Assembly (NCBI RefSeq): GCF_024181725.1
Contig: NZ_CP028908.1
Coordinates: forward strand, 4,205,501-4,269,500
Length of the DNA stretch: 64,000 bases
From: Bradyrhizobium sp. WD16
GTDB lineage: Bacteria > Pseudomonadota > Alphaproteobacteria > Rhizobiales > Xanthobacteraceae
Direction: 5' to 3'
Made by a program: the position numbers and the translations under genes. The notes under the pieces are model-generated. The model worked only from the letters and a program-made list of their open reading frames with translations. It was not told where the DNA came from and did no database searches. Shown here one piece after another: positions 37,514-47,245 of this stretch (position 1 is the stretch's first letter; the number at the start of each line of letters is the position of its first letter).

Positions 37514-38809
37514 CTATTGAGCGATGCGCAGCTTGGCGAGCTGGGTGGCGATCTCGTCGAACTTGCCGATGATGCCATTCGCCGTGGTCAGCATCGCATA
37601 CTTGCCGGTGCTGGCGCAGTCCTGCAGAACGCTCGAGGTCGGATCGCCGGGCGAGCCGGTATTCACCTGGATCGTGTAGATCGTGATGCCCGCCGCCTTG
37701 ACGTTGTCGCAAAGCAATTTCTGACGTGCGTCGATTCGGCCATAGAACTGGGTATTGCCGTTGCCATAGCTCGGCCAGCGGTTCTGGGTGTTCGCTCCGT
37801 CCGACAGCAGAATGATCACTGAATCGTATTTGTAGTTGGCATCCAGCGCCGGCGCGTTGAGAGGCGCACCTTGGGTCAGCGACATCCAGGCCCAGGCGAG
37901 ACCGATCGGCTGGTTGGTGCCGCCATTGGGCGACATCGCACTGATCTTCGATTTCAGGGCGGACCAGTTGTAGCTCAGCGGCATCAGCGCAGTGGGGCAG
38001 GAATCGTATTGCTCCGCAGGGAAGTTGGTCGACGATGCTCCAGGCGCCATATTCTTGGTGTCGTAATCCTGGTCGCGGTCGGTGACGCAGCCGTTCCAGC
38101 TGCTGTGGCTGCAATTCCACCAGCAGGTCTGGTCCCAGATATCCCAGCGCACCCAGCTCTGGCCGGAATTGCTCGCCCCGACATTGACGTCCTTGGCGAA
38201 GGGTACGATGGAAATATAGACATCCCCATCGTTTTTCGCGTTGGCGCTGAGTTTGTCGATGAGGTTCTTCGCCGCCGTCTTCAGCGCGGTCATTTTGCCG
38301 TCGTAGTCCATCGAGCCGGTGTTATCGAGCGCCAACGCGACCCGCAGCCGGGATTGGCCCCACTTTGCGGTCGAGGCGACGTTGAATCCCAGGTTGTCGA
38401 ATCCCATGATCTTCATGAATTCGGTGGGCATCGAGCCGGAACTGGTGAGCTGGATGATGGCGCCTTTGCCGGTGTTCGGGGTGTAGGTCGCCGTGAAGGT
38501 CAGCGGTGGCGCTTCGCCATGGGTGTAGAGGGCCTTGAAATAGGCCTGCGCTGTGGTGGTGATCTGGGACGAGGTGAGGTTGGGGGCGTCCTTGGAGACC
38601 ATCAGCGCGGCGGAATCGAGCGCGGCCTGCATGGCGGTGCGGGCATTGTTGACGCGGGCATAGTCAATGGCGGCCCCCACCATGCCGAGGATCGGCAGCA
38701 GCGCCAGCGCAAATGTCACCGCGACGTTGGCTTTGGTGTGGCGGCGAAAGCGCCTAAAAAGGAATCCGATCCTGGCCGGCAGGGTCGGTGCAATGAGAAG
38801 GGACACCAT
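37514..38809 (-). CDS. TadG-like protein with VWA domain
   Basis: 431 residues. The N-terminus has the TadE/TadG-type membrane helix (NVAVTFALALLPILGMVGAA) with a helical segment AMQAALDSAALMVSKDA. A large extracytoplasmic VWA domain follows: LRVALALDNTGSMDYDGKM has the DxxGS metal site, then VIILLSDGANTQNRW. A middle insert contains several Cys (QTCWWNCSHSSWNGC), probably disulphide bonded. TadG proteins help assemble Flp pili; no other tad genes are in the window, so the role may differ. Convergent with the phasin gene. Confidence 0.85.
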   Translation of the reverse strand: MVSLLIAPTLPARIGFLFRRFRRHTKANVAVTFALALLPILGMVGAAIDYARVNNARTAMQAALDSAALMVSKDAPNLTSSQITTTAQAYFKALYTHGEAPPLTFTATYTPNTGKGAIIQLTSSGSMPTEFMKIMGFDNLGFNVASTAKWGQSRLRVALALDNTGSMDYDGKMTALKTAAKNLIDKLSANAKNDGDVYISIVPFAKDVNVGASNSGQSWVRWDIWDQTCWWNCSHSSWNGCVTDRDQDYDTKNMAPGASSTNFPAEQYDSCPTALMPLSYNWSALKSKISAMSPNGGTNQPIGLAWAWMSLTQGAPLNAPALDANYKYDSVIILLSDGANTQNRWPSYGNGNTQFYGRIDARQKLLCDNVKAAGITIYTIQVNTGSPGDPTSSVLQDCASTGKYAMLTTANGIIGKFDEIATQLAKLRIAQ

Positions 38810-39427
38810 CGACTTCGTCTCGGAGGTGCAACTGACAGTGGTATATCCACAACCGGTAGACGTTTTGGTAATTGTGCAAAACCTAATGGCGAGGTCGGCG
38901 ATCGGCTACCGCGCAGCCTGTCGCACCGCCCACTTCCTGCGGATATGCTCAACAGCCCGTTGCCGCGATCACGGATCTTCGGGCTGGCCCCGGGGCGCTC
39001 TATTGACCGCCAGGGGAGGCTACGCCAGGGCGGTGGCGGCCCGGGAAGTAGTCCCGGGCGTGCGCCGGACGGTCCGGGGCGGCCGACACTGGCCCGGTTC
39101 TCGCATGCTTGTTCACAGACTTGCAGCGAGAGGGGCCGGGACCCATATCGCCCCAGACGGGACTACCTGTTGACGTGATGGGTCAATCCCGCGACCCTAG
39201 GCATGTGACCTTTCCGAGTCCGCCCCGCAGGGTGGCGGACCCGAAAGCGGCCAAGGCCTTCGGACAGGCATCCATGGCGGTACCCGGTGCCGGTCCGCGG
39301 AGCCTGTCAGCACTCGGTCGGCCGCGCCCGGTCCAAATGATGGCCAAAGGAAATCCACAGACGTCTCGCCATGTTGTACAGCTCTCTCTCCCCTGGAACC
39401 GAAGCGTTGCAATGTGCTGCACCGCGC
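38810..39427. other. 618-bp noncoding region upstream of clpS
   Basis: Holds promoters for the divergent TadG-like and clpS genes, but I see no clean consensus box. A block at 39039-39166 has extensive complementary arms and is listed separately as a possible RNA. Open frames in the region have no family resemblance. Confidence 0.4.
39039..39166 (+). ncRNA. possible structured RNA upstream of clpS
   Basis: GTAGTCCCG (39048-39056) can pair with CGGGACTAC (39158-39166), closing a domain that contains CCGGA/TCCGG and a long stem (93-108 paired with 123-140 in the 39 kb block, including TCTCGC/GCGAGA). A competing hairpin, CCCGGGA and TCCCGGG around AGTAG, uses the same left strand. Compensating base pairs cannot be tested from one sequence. 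Confidence 0.3.
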
Positions 39428-39760
39428 ATGAACTCCGATCAGGAGCGGACCGGAGGCCCGACGGGCCCTGGTGTGTCAGTCATCACCAAGGTGAAGCCGC
39501 GGACCAAGCGGCCGAGTCTTTATCGTGTGCTGATCCTGAACGACGACTACACGCCGATGGAATTCGTAGTTCACGTTCTCGAACGTTTTTTCAACAAGGA
39601 TGCCGAATCCGCCACCAAGATCATGCTGCATGTCCACCATCACGGCATCGGTGAATGCGGTGTCTTCACCTACGAAATCGCGGAAACCAAAGTCACGCAG
39701 GTGATGGATTTCGCCAAGAAGCACGAACATCCTTTGCAATGCGTGATGGAAAAGAAGTAG
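39428..39760 (+). CDS. clpS: ATP-dependent Clp protease adaptor ClpS
   Basis: A 110-residue adaptor that delivers N-degron substrates to ClpAP. The core contains [20 protein letters not shown], where the Asn-Asp-Asp and Met line the N-degron pocket, and [20 protein letters not shown] with the two pocket His. A basic/disordered N-terminal tail precedes the core, as needed to engage ClpA. The clpA gene follows after 283 bp, which carries its own tandem repeat. Start ATG 39428 is chosen by family length. Confidence 0.95.
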   Translation: MNSDQERTGGPTGPGVSVITKVKPRTKRPSLYRVLILNDDYTPMEFVVHVLERFFNKDAESATKIMLHVHHHGIGECGVFTYEIAETKVTQVMDFAKKHEHPLQCVMEKK

Positions 39761-39896
39761 CATCTTTATTTCGGAGGTCGCCGACCGCGGAAGATGGAAC
39801 ATTGCGGAGGACGGCCGGACCGCTAACATGAGGCTCTCGGGCACGCCGGGTGAGGGCTCTCCCCGGATCCGGCGAACGACAACACGAGTTGTGCGA

Positions 39897-39966
39897 CACT
39901 ACCTACAACACACTACTTACAACACACTACTTACAACACGCTGCCTACAAGACGCTGACTACAAAG
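39897..39966 (+). repeat. five tandem 14-bp repeats in the clpS-clpA gap
   Basis: Units: CACTACCTACAACA, CACTACTTACAACA twice, CGCTGCCTACAAGA and CGCTGACTACAAAG, in perfect register. The first three are nearly identical, the last two more divergent. The array is poor in G on this strand and lies 78 bp before the clpA start. Confidence 0.85.
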
Positions 39967-40043
39967 ACGCGACATTGCGACAAGACGACTGAAGAATAAG
40001 ACGACCGACGACTGTACGACTGTGGGGGCCACAGAGGACTTCA

Positions 40044-42443
40044 ATGCCGACTTTTTCTCAGAGTCTCGAACAATCCCTGCATCGCGCGCTGGCGATCGCC
40101 AATGAGCGTCATCATCAGTACGCGACGCTCGAACACCTGCTGCTGTCGCTAATCGACGATTCCGACGCCGCTGCGGTAATGCGCGCCTGCAATGTCGATC
40201 TCGACAAGCTGCGCGCCAGCCTCGTCAATTATCTCGAGACCGAGTTCGAGAATCTGGTGGCGGACGGCGGCGACGATGCCAAGCCGACCGCGGGTTTCCA
40301 GCGCGTGATCCAGCGCGCCGTCATCCATGTGCAGTCATCGGGCCGTGAGGAAGTCACTGGCGCCAACGTGCTGATCGCGATTTTCGCCGAGCGCGAGAGC
40401 CATGCGGCCTATTTCCTGCAGGAGCAGGACATGACCCGCTATGATGCCGTCAACTACATCAGTCACGGCATCGCCAAGCGTCCGGGCGTGTCGGAGTCGC
40501 GGCCGGTGCGAGGGGTTGATGAGGAGACCGAACACAAGAGCGAGGGCGACGCCAAGAAGAAGGGCGACGCGCTCGAGAATTATTGCGTCAACCTCAACAA
40601 GAAGGCGCGCGACGGCAAGATCGATCCGGTGATTGGTCGCAATGCCGAGATCAACCGCGCCATCCAGGTACTGTGCCGTCGCCAGAAGAACAATCCGTTG
40701 TTCGTCGGCGAGGCTGGCGTCGGCAAGACGGCGATCGCAGAGGGCCTCGCCAAGCGCATCGTCGACGGCGAAGTTCCCGAGGTGCTGAGCGCGGCGACAG
40801 TGTTCTCGCTCGACATGGGTACGCTGCTGGCGGGTACCCGCTACCGCGGCGATTTCGAGGAGCGGCTCAAGCAGGTCATCAAGGAACTGGAGGCGCATCC
40901 CAACGCCATCCTGTTCATCGACGAAATCCATACGGTGATCGGCGCCGGCGCCACCTCGGGCGGCGCCATGGACGCCTCGAACCTGCTCAAGCCCGCGCTG
41001 GCTTCGGGCACAATCCGCTGCATGGGGTCGACGACCTACAAGGAATATCGTCAGCATTTCGAGAAGGACCGCGCCCTGGTGCGGCGCTTCCAGAAGATCG
41101 ACGTCAATGAGCCGTCGGTCGAGGATGCAATCGGCATCCTCAAGGGCCTCAAGCCCTATTTCGAGGACTATCACAAGCTGAAATACACCACCGAGGCGAT
41201 CGAGGCGGCGGTCAACCTGTCGGCGCGCTACATCCACGACCGCAAGCTGCCCGACAAGGCGATCGACGTGATCGACGAATCCGGCGCGGCGCAGATGCTG
41301 GTGCCCGAGAACAAGCGCAAGAAGACGATCGGCCTGAAGGAGATCGAGACCACGATCGCCACGATGGCGCGGATCCCGCCCAAAAGTGTGTCGAAGGACG
41401 ATGCCGAGGTGCTCAGGCATCTCGAGCAGACGCTCAAGCGTGTGGTGTTCGGCCAGGACAAGGCGATCGAGGCGCTTACGGCGTCGATCAAGCTGGCGCG
41501 CGCCGGGCTGCGCGAGCCGGAGAAGCCGATCGGCTGCTACCTGTTCTCCGGACCGACCGGGGTCGGCAAGACCGAGGTCGCCAAACAGCTCGCCGAGTCT
41601 CTCGGGGTGGAATTGCTGCGCTTCGACATGTCCGAATACATGGAGCGGCATACGGTGTCGCGCCTGATCGGCGCGCCTCCCGGCTATGTCGGCTTCGATC
41701 AGGGTGGTCTGCTGACCGACGGCGTCGACCAGCATCCGCATTGCGTGGTGCTGCTGGACGAGATCGAGAAGGCGCATCCCGATCTCTACAACGTGCTGCT
41801 CCAGATCATGGATCACGGCCGGCTCACCGATCACAACGGCAAGCAGGTCAATTTTCGCAACGTGATCCTGATCATGACCACCAATGCCGGTGCGGCGGAT
41901 CTCGCCCGGCAGGCCTTCGGCTTCACCCGCACCAAGCGGGAGGGCGACGACCAGGAGGCGATCAACCGGCAGTTCGCGCCGGAGTTCCGCAACCGGCTCG
42001 ACGCCATCGTATCGTTCAGCCATCTCAACGCCGACGTCATCGGCATGGTGGTGGAGAAGTTCGTGCTTCAGCTGGAGGCCCAGCTTGCCGATCGCGACGT
42101 CACCATCGAGCTGACCGAGGCGGCCAAGGCTTGGCTGGTCCAGCACGGCTACGATGAGCAGATGGGCGCGCGGCCGATGGCCCGTGTCATCCAGGAGCAC
42201 ATCAAGAAGCCGCTGGCCGACGAGGTGCTGTTCGGCAAGCTGCGGGCGGGCGGTCATGTCCGCGTGGCGCTGGTGAAGAACGAGGCGGGCGAAGACAAGA
42301 TCGGCTTCGAATTCCTCGACGGGCCGGTAATGCCGAAGCCCGAGAAGCTGCCGGGATCGCGCAAGCGCAATCCGCCGCGCAAGCCCAAGGGCGACACGCC
42401 CGGCGAGGGCGGGGCGGCCAAGGGCCCGCTGGTCAAGGTCTGA
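40044..42443 (+). CDS. clpA: ATP-dependent Clp protease ATPase subunit ClpA
   Basis: AAA+ unfoldase that feeds proteins into ClpP. The 799-residue product has the N domain (two helical repeats, about 1-145), D1 with Walker [10 protein letters not shown] (about residue 220) and Walker [10 protein letters not shown], and D2 with GPTGVGKTE (about 503), [12 protein letters not shown] and a C-terminal IGL-type loop region. It ends in a Lys/Pro-rich tail. Full length. Its partner ClpS lies upstream; ClpP is not in the window. Confidence 0.96.
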   Translation: MPTFSQSLEQSLHRALAIANERHHQYATLEHLLLSLIDDSDAAAVMRACNVDLDKLRASLVNYLETEFENLVADGGDDAKPTAGFQRVIQRAVIHVQSSGREEVTGANVLIAIFAERESHAAYFLQEQDMTRYDAVNYISHGIAKRPGVSESRPVRGVDEETEHKSEGDAKKKGDALENYCVNLNKKARDGKIDPVIGRNAEINRAIQVLCRRQKNNPLFVGEAGVGKTAIAEGLAKRIVDGEVPEVLSAATVFSLDMGTLLAGTRYRGDFEERLKQVIKELEAHPNAILFIDEIHTVIGAGATSGGAMDASNLLKPALASGTIRCMGSTTYKEYRQHFEKDRALVRRFQKIDVNEPSVEDAIGILKGLKPYFEDYHKLKYTTEAIEAAVNLSARYIHDRKLPDKAIDVIDESGAAQMLVPENKRKKTIGLKEIETTIATMARIPPKSVSKDDAEVLRHLEQTLKRVVFGQDKAIEALTASIKLARAGLREPEKPIGCYLFSGPTGVGKTEVAKQLAESLGVELLRFDMSEYMERHTVSRLIGAPPGYVGFDQGGLLTDGVDQHPHCVVLLDEIEKAHPDLYNVLLQIMDHGRLTDHNGKQVNFRNVILIMTTNAGAADLARQAFGFTRTKREGDDQEAINRQFAPEFRNRLDAIVSFSHLNADVIGMVVEKFVLQLEAQLADRDVTIELTEAAKAWLVQHGYDEQMGARPMARVIQEHIKKPLADEVLFGKLRAGGHVRVALVKNEAGEDKIGFEFLDGPVMPKPEKLPGSRKRNPPRKPKGDTPGEGGAAKGPLVKV

Positions 42444-42482
42444 CGCGGCTCTCTTCCGGAGTGTCCTTGCAGAGTTGAGAAC

Positions 42483-42509
42483 AACGGCCGGATCTTCGAT
42501 CCGGCCGTT
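42483..42509. terminator. long perfect hairpin between clpA and the AraC gene
   Basis: AACGGCCGGATC (42483-42494) pairs with GATCCGGCCGTT (42498-42509), loop TTC. Convergent genes lie on both sides. There is no T-run. Confidence 0.6.
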
Positions 42510-42538
42510 ATGCTTGGGGGCAGGCGCGCCACGGCGCC

Positions 42539-43513
42539 TCAGTCCGCCTCGTTCCTTTCCGGTCGGCCGCGCTGCTCGCGGAGATCCCGCGGTGACACGC
42601 CGTAGCGGCGGCGGAAGGCACGGCCGAAATGGGAGAGATCGTTGAAGCCCCAGGCGAAGGCGATCTCGCCGATCTGGCGATGGGCTTGCTGTGGCAAGGA
42701 GAGGTCGCGCCGGGCGAGCGCAAGCCGCTGCTCGAGGACGTGCCGCTGGAAAGACTGGCCTTCACCGGCAAGCAGCTTGTTCAGATAGCGCGGCGAGATG
42801 CCGAGAGCCGCCGCGGATTCGCCGAGCGACAGGTCCGGGTCCGACAGGTGCGCCCGGATGTGCTGCTTGATGCGATAGAGCAAAGCGGCGCGATGGCTGG
42901 TGGTCTCGGTCCGATTCTGGCCGAGACGGTCGGCGATCGCCAGCGCGATCAGATCGGCGGCCTGTTCGCCAAGTTGCGCCGCGGTGTCGGTATCGAGTTC
43001 GTCGCGACAGGCTGCCAGGGAATGAAGGAAATCGAGGGCGATGCGCGCCAGCGGCCGGTGCCCGTCGAAGGCCGTCGCGGTCAGACGCTCGAGCCCGCGC
43101 ACCCGCTGCTGCAGGCAGGCGCGGGGAAGTTGAAAGATGATCTGGCTGAAGTCGGCCTCGAAGCCGAGTTCATAGGGACGCGTCGTGTCGTAATAGGCGA
43201 ACTCACCGGGGCGCAGCAGCAGGTCGCGATCGTCCTGCCGGATCGTCCCTTCGCCACGGCGGCCGACCGCCACCAGAACGCATTCATCCCTGGAGCGCGC
43301 AATGCGCGAGCGGGTACGCGCGACCCTTTGCGCATTCGAAACCACCTCGGTGCAGGCGAGCATGCCGAGATCGGTGCGATGGACGGCGCCGTGGAAATCA
43401 TCGCCGAGATCCGACCGGCAGTCGAGTTCAACGAAGACGTCGCAGACGATGTCCTGCCAGAGCGCCAACCGCCGATAGCTCGGTGCCGCATCGGTGCTGA
43501 ACCGGACGCCCAT
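42539..43513 (-). CDS. AraC-family transcriptional regulator of the aldoxime-nitrile genes
   Basis: 324 residues. The N-terminal half is the AraC-binding-like domain (LRPGEFAYYDTTRPYELGFE), the C-terminal half two helix-turn-helix motifs (LSLGESAAALGISPRYLNKL, then IGEIAFAWGFNDLSHFGRAF) ending RYGVSPRDLR. It is divergent from the nitrilase gene by 235 bp, the usual place for a pathway activator. AraC regulators also control nitrilase genes in other bacteria, so it is probably an inducer-responsive activator of the downstream pair. Confidence 0.88.
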   Translation of the reverse strand: MGVRFSTDAAPSYRRLALWQDIVCDVFVELDCRSDLGDDFHGAVHRTDLGMLACTEVVSNAQRVARTRSRIARSRDECVLVAVGRRGEGTIRQDDRDLLLRPGEFAYYDTTRPYELGFEADFSQIIFQLPRACLQQRVRGLERLTATAFDGHRPLARIALDFLHSLAACRDELDTDTAAQLGEQAADLIALAIADRLGQNRTETTSHRAALLYRIKQHIRAHLSDPDLSLGESAAALGISPRYLNKLLAGEGQSFQRHVLEQRLALARRDLSLPQQAHRQIGEIAFAWGFNDLSHFGRAFRRRYGVSPRDLREQRGRPERNEAD

Positions 43514-43748
43514 GATCCACCCTCCCTATGGAACTCGCCGCCTTCCCGGTGCAGCAAGGCCTCGTCGTCAGCGGCAGGCAAGAACCGGGCCGGGTACGGC
43601 GAGACGCGCTGCGTCCGCGGTCGAGTGTTTGTTCTCTCCCGGTCGAGCCGGGCCTTGGCGGACAGCGCAAGCTTACCCCGAAGTGGGGCCGGATCAACGG
43701 CGCTGGGGCGTGGCGGACCGGCAGGCAAGGGAACAAGGGAGCTTCGCA

Positions 43749-44771
43749 ATGGGCATCGAACATCCGAAATACAAAGTGGCGGTGGTGCAGGCGGCGCCGG
43801 CCTGGCTCGATCTCGATGGCAGTGTCGATAAGTGCATCGCTCTGATCGAGGAGGCGGCCGCGGCCGGCGCCCGGCTGATCGCCTTTCCGGAGGTCTTCAT
43901 CCCGGGCTATCCGTGGCACATCTGGATGGATTCGCCGGCCTGGTGCATCGGCCGCGGCTTCACCCAGCGCTATTTCGACAATTCGCTGTCCTATGGCAGC
44001 GCACAGGCCGAGCGGATCGCGGCGGCCGTTGCTGAGGCCGGCCTGACCGCCGTTCTGGGTCTCTCCGAACGCGACGGGGGCAGCCTCTACATCGCGCAGT
44101 GGCTGATCGGTCCCGGCGGCGAGACCATCGCCCGCCGGCGCAAGCTGCGTCCGACGCACGCGGAGCGCACGGTCTATGGCGAGGGGGACGGCAGCGACCT
44201 CGCAGTGCATGACGTCGCGGGTCTCGGACGGGTCGGCGCGCTGTGCTGCTGGGAGCATCTGCAGCCGTTGTCGAAATACGCCATGTACGCCCAGAACGAG
44301 CAGGTCCATGTCGCGTCATGGCCGAGCTTCTCGCTCTACGATCCGTTCGCGCCGGCGTTGGGCGCCGAGGTCAACAATGCCGCGTCGCGTGTCTATGCCG
44401 TGGAGGGCTCCTGTTTCGTTCTTGCCCCCTGTGCAACCGTCTCGACTGCGATGATCGACGAGTTGTGCGATCGCCCGGACAAGCACGCGCTGCTTCATGC
44501 CGGCGGCGGCTTCGCCGCCATCTATGGCCCCGACGGCAGCCTGGTTGCGCCGCAACTGGCGCCGGACCAGGAAGGTCTACTGATCGCGGAGATCGATCTC
44601 GCCGCCATCGGCGTCGCCAAGAATGCCGCCGATCCCGCCGGGCATTATTCACGGCCCGACGTCACGCGGCTGTTGTTCAACAAGACGCCGGCGCGCCGGG
44701 TCGAACACTTCGCTCTCCCGGTGGATGGCTCCGCCGCCGACGAGCCGGCCGTTACCATTGCGACCGCGTGA
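43749..44771 (+). CDS. nitrilase
   Basis: Hydrolyses a nitrile to a carboxylic acid and ammonia. The 340-residue product has the catalytic triad of the carbon-nitrogen hydrolase superfamily in nitrilase context: Glu48 in FPEVFIPGYPWHIW, Lys132 in RRRKLRPTHAER, and Cys167 in CCWEHLQPLSKYAMY. The IPGYPWHIWM stretch and CWEHLQP are typical of nitrilases. It likely accepts the nitrile made by the aldoxime dehydratase encoded 12 bp downstream. ATG 43749 follows AAGGGAGC. Confidence 0.93.
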   Translation: MGIEHPKYKVAVVQAAPAWLDLDGSVDKCIALIEEAAAAGARLIAFPEVFIPGYPWHIWMDSPAWCIGRGFTQRYFDNSLSYGSAQAERIAAAVAEAGLTAVLGLSERDGGSLYIAQWLIGPGGETIARRRKLRPTHAERTVYGEGDGSDLAVHDVAGLGRVGALCCWEHLQPLSKYAMYAQNEQVHVASWPSFSLYDPFAPALGAEVNNAASRVYAVEGSCFVLAPCATVSTAMIDELCDRPDKHALLHAGGGFAAIYGPDGSLVAPQLAPDQEGLLIAEIDLAAIGVAKNAADPAGHYSRPDVTRLLFNKTPARRVEHFALPVDGSAADEPAVTIATA

Positions 44772-44783
44772 CGGGAGGTGGGC

Positions 44784-45821
44784 ATGGAATCGGCCATCCC
44801 GGACCACCTGCGGACCGAACGTACACGCCACCGGCGCATCTCGGACGACTACCGGCCGCCAGTTCCGGCCTATTCGGCGCGCTTCAAGCCCGCTGCTCAT
44901 CGCGCCGTAATGGCGTATTTCGGCCTGCAGTATCTCGGCGCCGAGCCGCCTGCCGTCGCCGCGGTCCTGTCGTGGTTGTCGGATCGCTGCATCGAGGCGA
45001 GCGGACCGTCCCATTGGGATCGCGCCCGCTTCGTCGATGGTGCGGGCTACGACAACATCATCATGGCCGTCTATTGGAGCGATGTGGCGGCGTTCGATCG
45101 TTGGCTCGCATCGGTCAGGGATCGCTGGCTCGATCCGCCGTCGGGGATCGGGGTGTTCCTCGAGGCCGTCCGACCGACGCAGGAGCGCTATGAGACGCTG
45201 TTTTCATCGCTGGGACGTCCTGAGGGTGTCGCCGTGCTGGCGGACGGCCTGAGTGGCGAAGTCCAGGAGCACGGCTACTGGGGCGGCATGCGCGATCGCA
45301 TCGCGCTGTCGCAGACCTGCGACCTGGCACCTTCGGGCGAATTGCGCGAGTCGCGTTCCGGCGGACGCGTCCGGATTCATGGACACGACAATCTCTGCCT
45401 GATCAGGTCGGGTCAGGACTGGGGCGACGCGGAGGATGACGAGCGGCAGATGTATCTGACCGATGTCGAACCGGTCCTGCGCCAAGGCATGGACTTCCTA
45501 CGCGACAACGGAAGGGAGATCGGCTGCTATGCCAACCGCTATGTTGGCGCCAGCAGCCGGGAGGGCGAGCCGCTGTGCAAGTCGTACGGCATGAGCTGGT
45601 GGCGCAGTCTCGAAGCGCTCGAACGTTGGGCGGAGTCGCATCCGACCCATGTGGCGATCTTCGGCGCCGCGATGAAATACCTGTCGACGCGGGGACCTGG
45701 CGCGAAGCTCCGCCTCTATCACGAGGTCACGGTCGTGCGCGCCGACGAGCAGCTCTTCGAATATGCGGGCTGCCACGGCGGAACCGGGCTTTTGAACGGC
45801 ATCCCCACCTCGGCCGATTAG
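44784..45821 (+). CDS. oxd: aldoxime dehydratase (haem enzyme)
   Basis: Dehydrates aldoximes to nitriles using a haem b that binds substrate directly. At 345 residues it matches the family length. Motifs include RPPVPAYSARF, NIIMAVYWSDVAAFDRWL, YWGGMRDRIA (Arg170), LIRSGQDW (Ser209), HPTHVAIFG (His289, probable proximal haem ligand) and RLYHEVT (His313, probable distal catalytic His); residue roles come from comparison with characterised Oxd and need alignment. GGGAGG lies 6 bp before the ATG. Downstream of the nitrilase gene, it completes an aldoxime to acid pathway. Confidence 0.9.
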   Translation: MESAIPDHLRTERTRHRRISDDYRPPVPAYSARFKPAAHRAVMAYFGLQYLGAEPPAVAAVLSWLSDRCIEASGPSHWDRARFVDGAGYDNIIMAVYWSDVAAFDRWLASVRDRWLDPPSGIGVFLEAVRPTQERYETLFSSLGRPEGVAVLADGLSGEVQEHGYWGGMRDRIALSQTCDLAPSGELRESRSGGRVRIHGHDNLCLIRSGQDWGDAEDDERQMYLTDVEPVLRQGMDFLRDNGREIGCYANRYVGASSREGEPLCKSYGMSWWRSLEALERWAESHPTHVAIFGAAMKYLSTRGPGAKLRLYHEVTVVRADEQLFEYAGCHGGTGLLNGIPTSAD

Positions 45822-45904
45822 CCGGGCTGCGAGGGCGGCGCGCCTCACGACGACGTGAGGGGGCTGACGCGACGAGGCGCAATTGCGTTAAGTTGTACGG
45901 CGAC

Positions 45905-46888
45905 ATGGGCGATCGATCGGTTCACGGGGTGCGCCGTCGCAGGGTGCTGGGACTTGCCGTCCTGGCCTTGCCTGCGGTCGCCCTCGTGGTCGCCGCCTGG
46001 GCGGCGCCGTCGCGGGCCGACGATGCTCGGGCGGCCGGGCAGGCGACGGCTGCCGCCCCGGCCGGCGATGATGACGCGCAGGCGCGCGACACCCAGATCC
46101 GCGACTCGATGTGCCTGATGATCGAATCCGCGGCGAAGGATCACAGTCTGCCGCTTGAGTTCTTCGCCCGTGTGATCTGGCAGGAGAGCCGGTTTCAGCC
46201 CGACGCGATCGGGCCGGTCACGCGCAGCGGCCAGCGTGCCCAGGGCATCGCCCAATTCATGCCGGGTACCGCGTATGAGCGGCGGCTGCTCGATCCGTTT
46301 GATCCGGTTCAGGCGCTGCCGAAATCGGCGGAGTTTCTCGCCGACCTGCGCGGTCAGTTCGGCAATCTCGGGCTCGCCGCGGCGGCGTATAATGCCGGGG
46401 CGCGGCGGGTTCAGGAATGGCTCGATGGCGCGGGATCGATGCCGGCCCAGACGCGCAGCTATGTGCAGGCGATCACGGGCTCATCGGTGGAAGACTGGCG
46501 CGAGATCGGCCGCAAGGACGCGCCGCCGCCACAGAACGCGTCCGGTTGCCGGGAATTGATGGCGCTTCTGACCAGGGCACCCAACCCATTCGTGGCGCAG
46601 CTCCAGCAGCAGGTGAAGCTTGGTGCGGCCCGCCCGTGGGGCGTTCAGCTTGCGGCCGGTTTCTCGCGTGAGCGCGCGCTTGCGATGTATGCCCGCGCGG
46701 TCAGACGCCTTGCCGGGGTGATCGGCGACCGCGATCCGAACCTGCTCGGCAGGGTGCTGCGCAGCCGGGGCTCGCATATGTTCTATCAGGTGCGGGTCGG
46801 CGCCGAGTCCCGCGCCGAAGCCGATGATCTGTGCGGACGCATTCGTCGCGTCGGACAGGCCTGCATGGTGTTGCGCAACCCGGTGTGA
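45905..46888 (+). CDS. lytic transglycosylase with SPOR-like C-terminal region
   Basis: About 327 residues. After a signal sequence (ALPAVALVVAAWAAPSRADD) comes a SLT domain: RVIWQESRFQPDAIGP (catalytic Glu), QRAQGIAQFMPGTA and LAAAAYNAGARRVQEWLDG. The C-terminal part (MFYQVRVGAESRAEADDLC) resembles a short SPOR-type peptidoglycan-binding segment. Cleaves glycan strands to anhydromuropeptides. The frame extends upstream into the oxd gene, but the ATG at 45905 with its signal peptide is the proper start. Confidence 0.87.
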   Translation: MGDRSVHGVRRRRVLGLAVLALPAVALVVAAWAAPSRADDARAAGQATAAAPAGDDDAQARDTQIRDSMCLMIESAAKDHSLPLEFFARVIWQESRFQPDAIGPVTRSGQRAQGIAQFMPGTAYERRLLDPFDPVQALPKSAEFLADLRGQFGNLGLAAAAYNAGARRVQEWLDGAGSMPAQTRSYVQAITGSSVEDWREIGRKDAPPPQNASGCRELMALLTRAPNPFVAQLQQQVKLGAARPWGVQLAAGFSRERALAMYARAVRRLAGVIGDRDPNLLGRVLRSRGSHMFYQVRVGAESRAEADDLCGRIRRVGQACMVLRNPV

Positions 46889-46936
46889 TGCGGGCAAGGG
46901 CAAAGACAGGGGCAGGGGGCGCCTGTCAGATGGCGA

Positions 46937-47245
46937 TCAATCGCGGCTGGGGCGGCGATGGCGCCATTTTGCCAGCGACACGATGCGGGAGTTGGTGTCG
47001 TCGATGAATTCGAGGCCGATTTCCCGCTCGCTGCGCCAGACGATACGGGCGGCATATTCCTGGTTCTTGCGTCGGATCGCCAGCGCCAGCCGATCGGGCA
47101 GGATCGCATTGGCGGGCAGCGCGATCTTGGCGCCCGACGCGGTGAAATTACGCACCACGCAATCCATCGTCGAAAAGCGGTCGTTATAAGCCAGCACGCC
47201 GCCATAGATCACGCGGTGCCGCACGTCCCTGCGCCGATCCTGCAT
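46937..47245 (-). CDS. PilZ domain protein
   Basis: A 102-residue single-domain protein. DRRRDVRHRVIYGG carries the RxxxR motif and CVVRNFTASGAKIALP a version of the (D/N)xSxxG motif, both c-di-GMP contacts. Such proteins relay c-di-GMP to motility or envelope functions. The DGC PleD is encoded elsewhere in this window. No membrane segment. Confidence 0.85.
   Translation of the reverse strand: MQDRRRDVRHRVIYGGVLAYNDRFSTMDCVVRNFTASGAKIALPANAILPDRLALAIRRKNQEYAARIVWRSEREIGLEFIDDTNSRIVSLAKWRHRRPSRD

Noticed and set aside
38871-39178. Open frame of about 100 codons upstream of clpS
   Set aside because: Composition is Arg/Gly/His-rich, with no start signal and no recognised family; the block better fits a structured noncoding region.
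39868-39960. Ala-Asn-Asp-Asn coding (GCGAACGACAAC) near a repeat, considered as a tmRNA tag
   Set aside because: No tRNA-like acceptor or pseudoknot pattern is nearby and the frame runs far beyond a normal tag length. Chance match.
39897-39966. The 14-bp tandem array considered as a CRISPR
   Set aside because: Repeats are contiguous without spacers and far too short; no cas genes are present.
45575-45904. Upstream in-frame extension of the lytic transglycosylase gene into the oxd gene
   Set aside because: It lies in another frame of oxd, has no signal-peptide start and no ribosome binding site; the ATG at 45905 gives a proper signal peptide.
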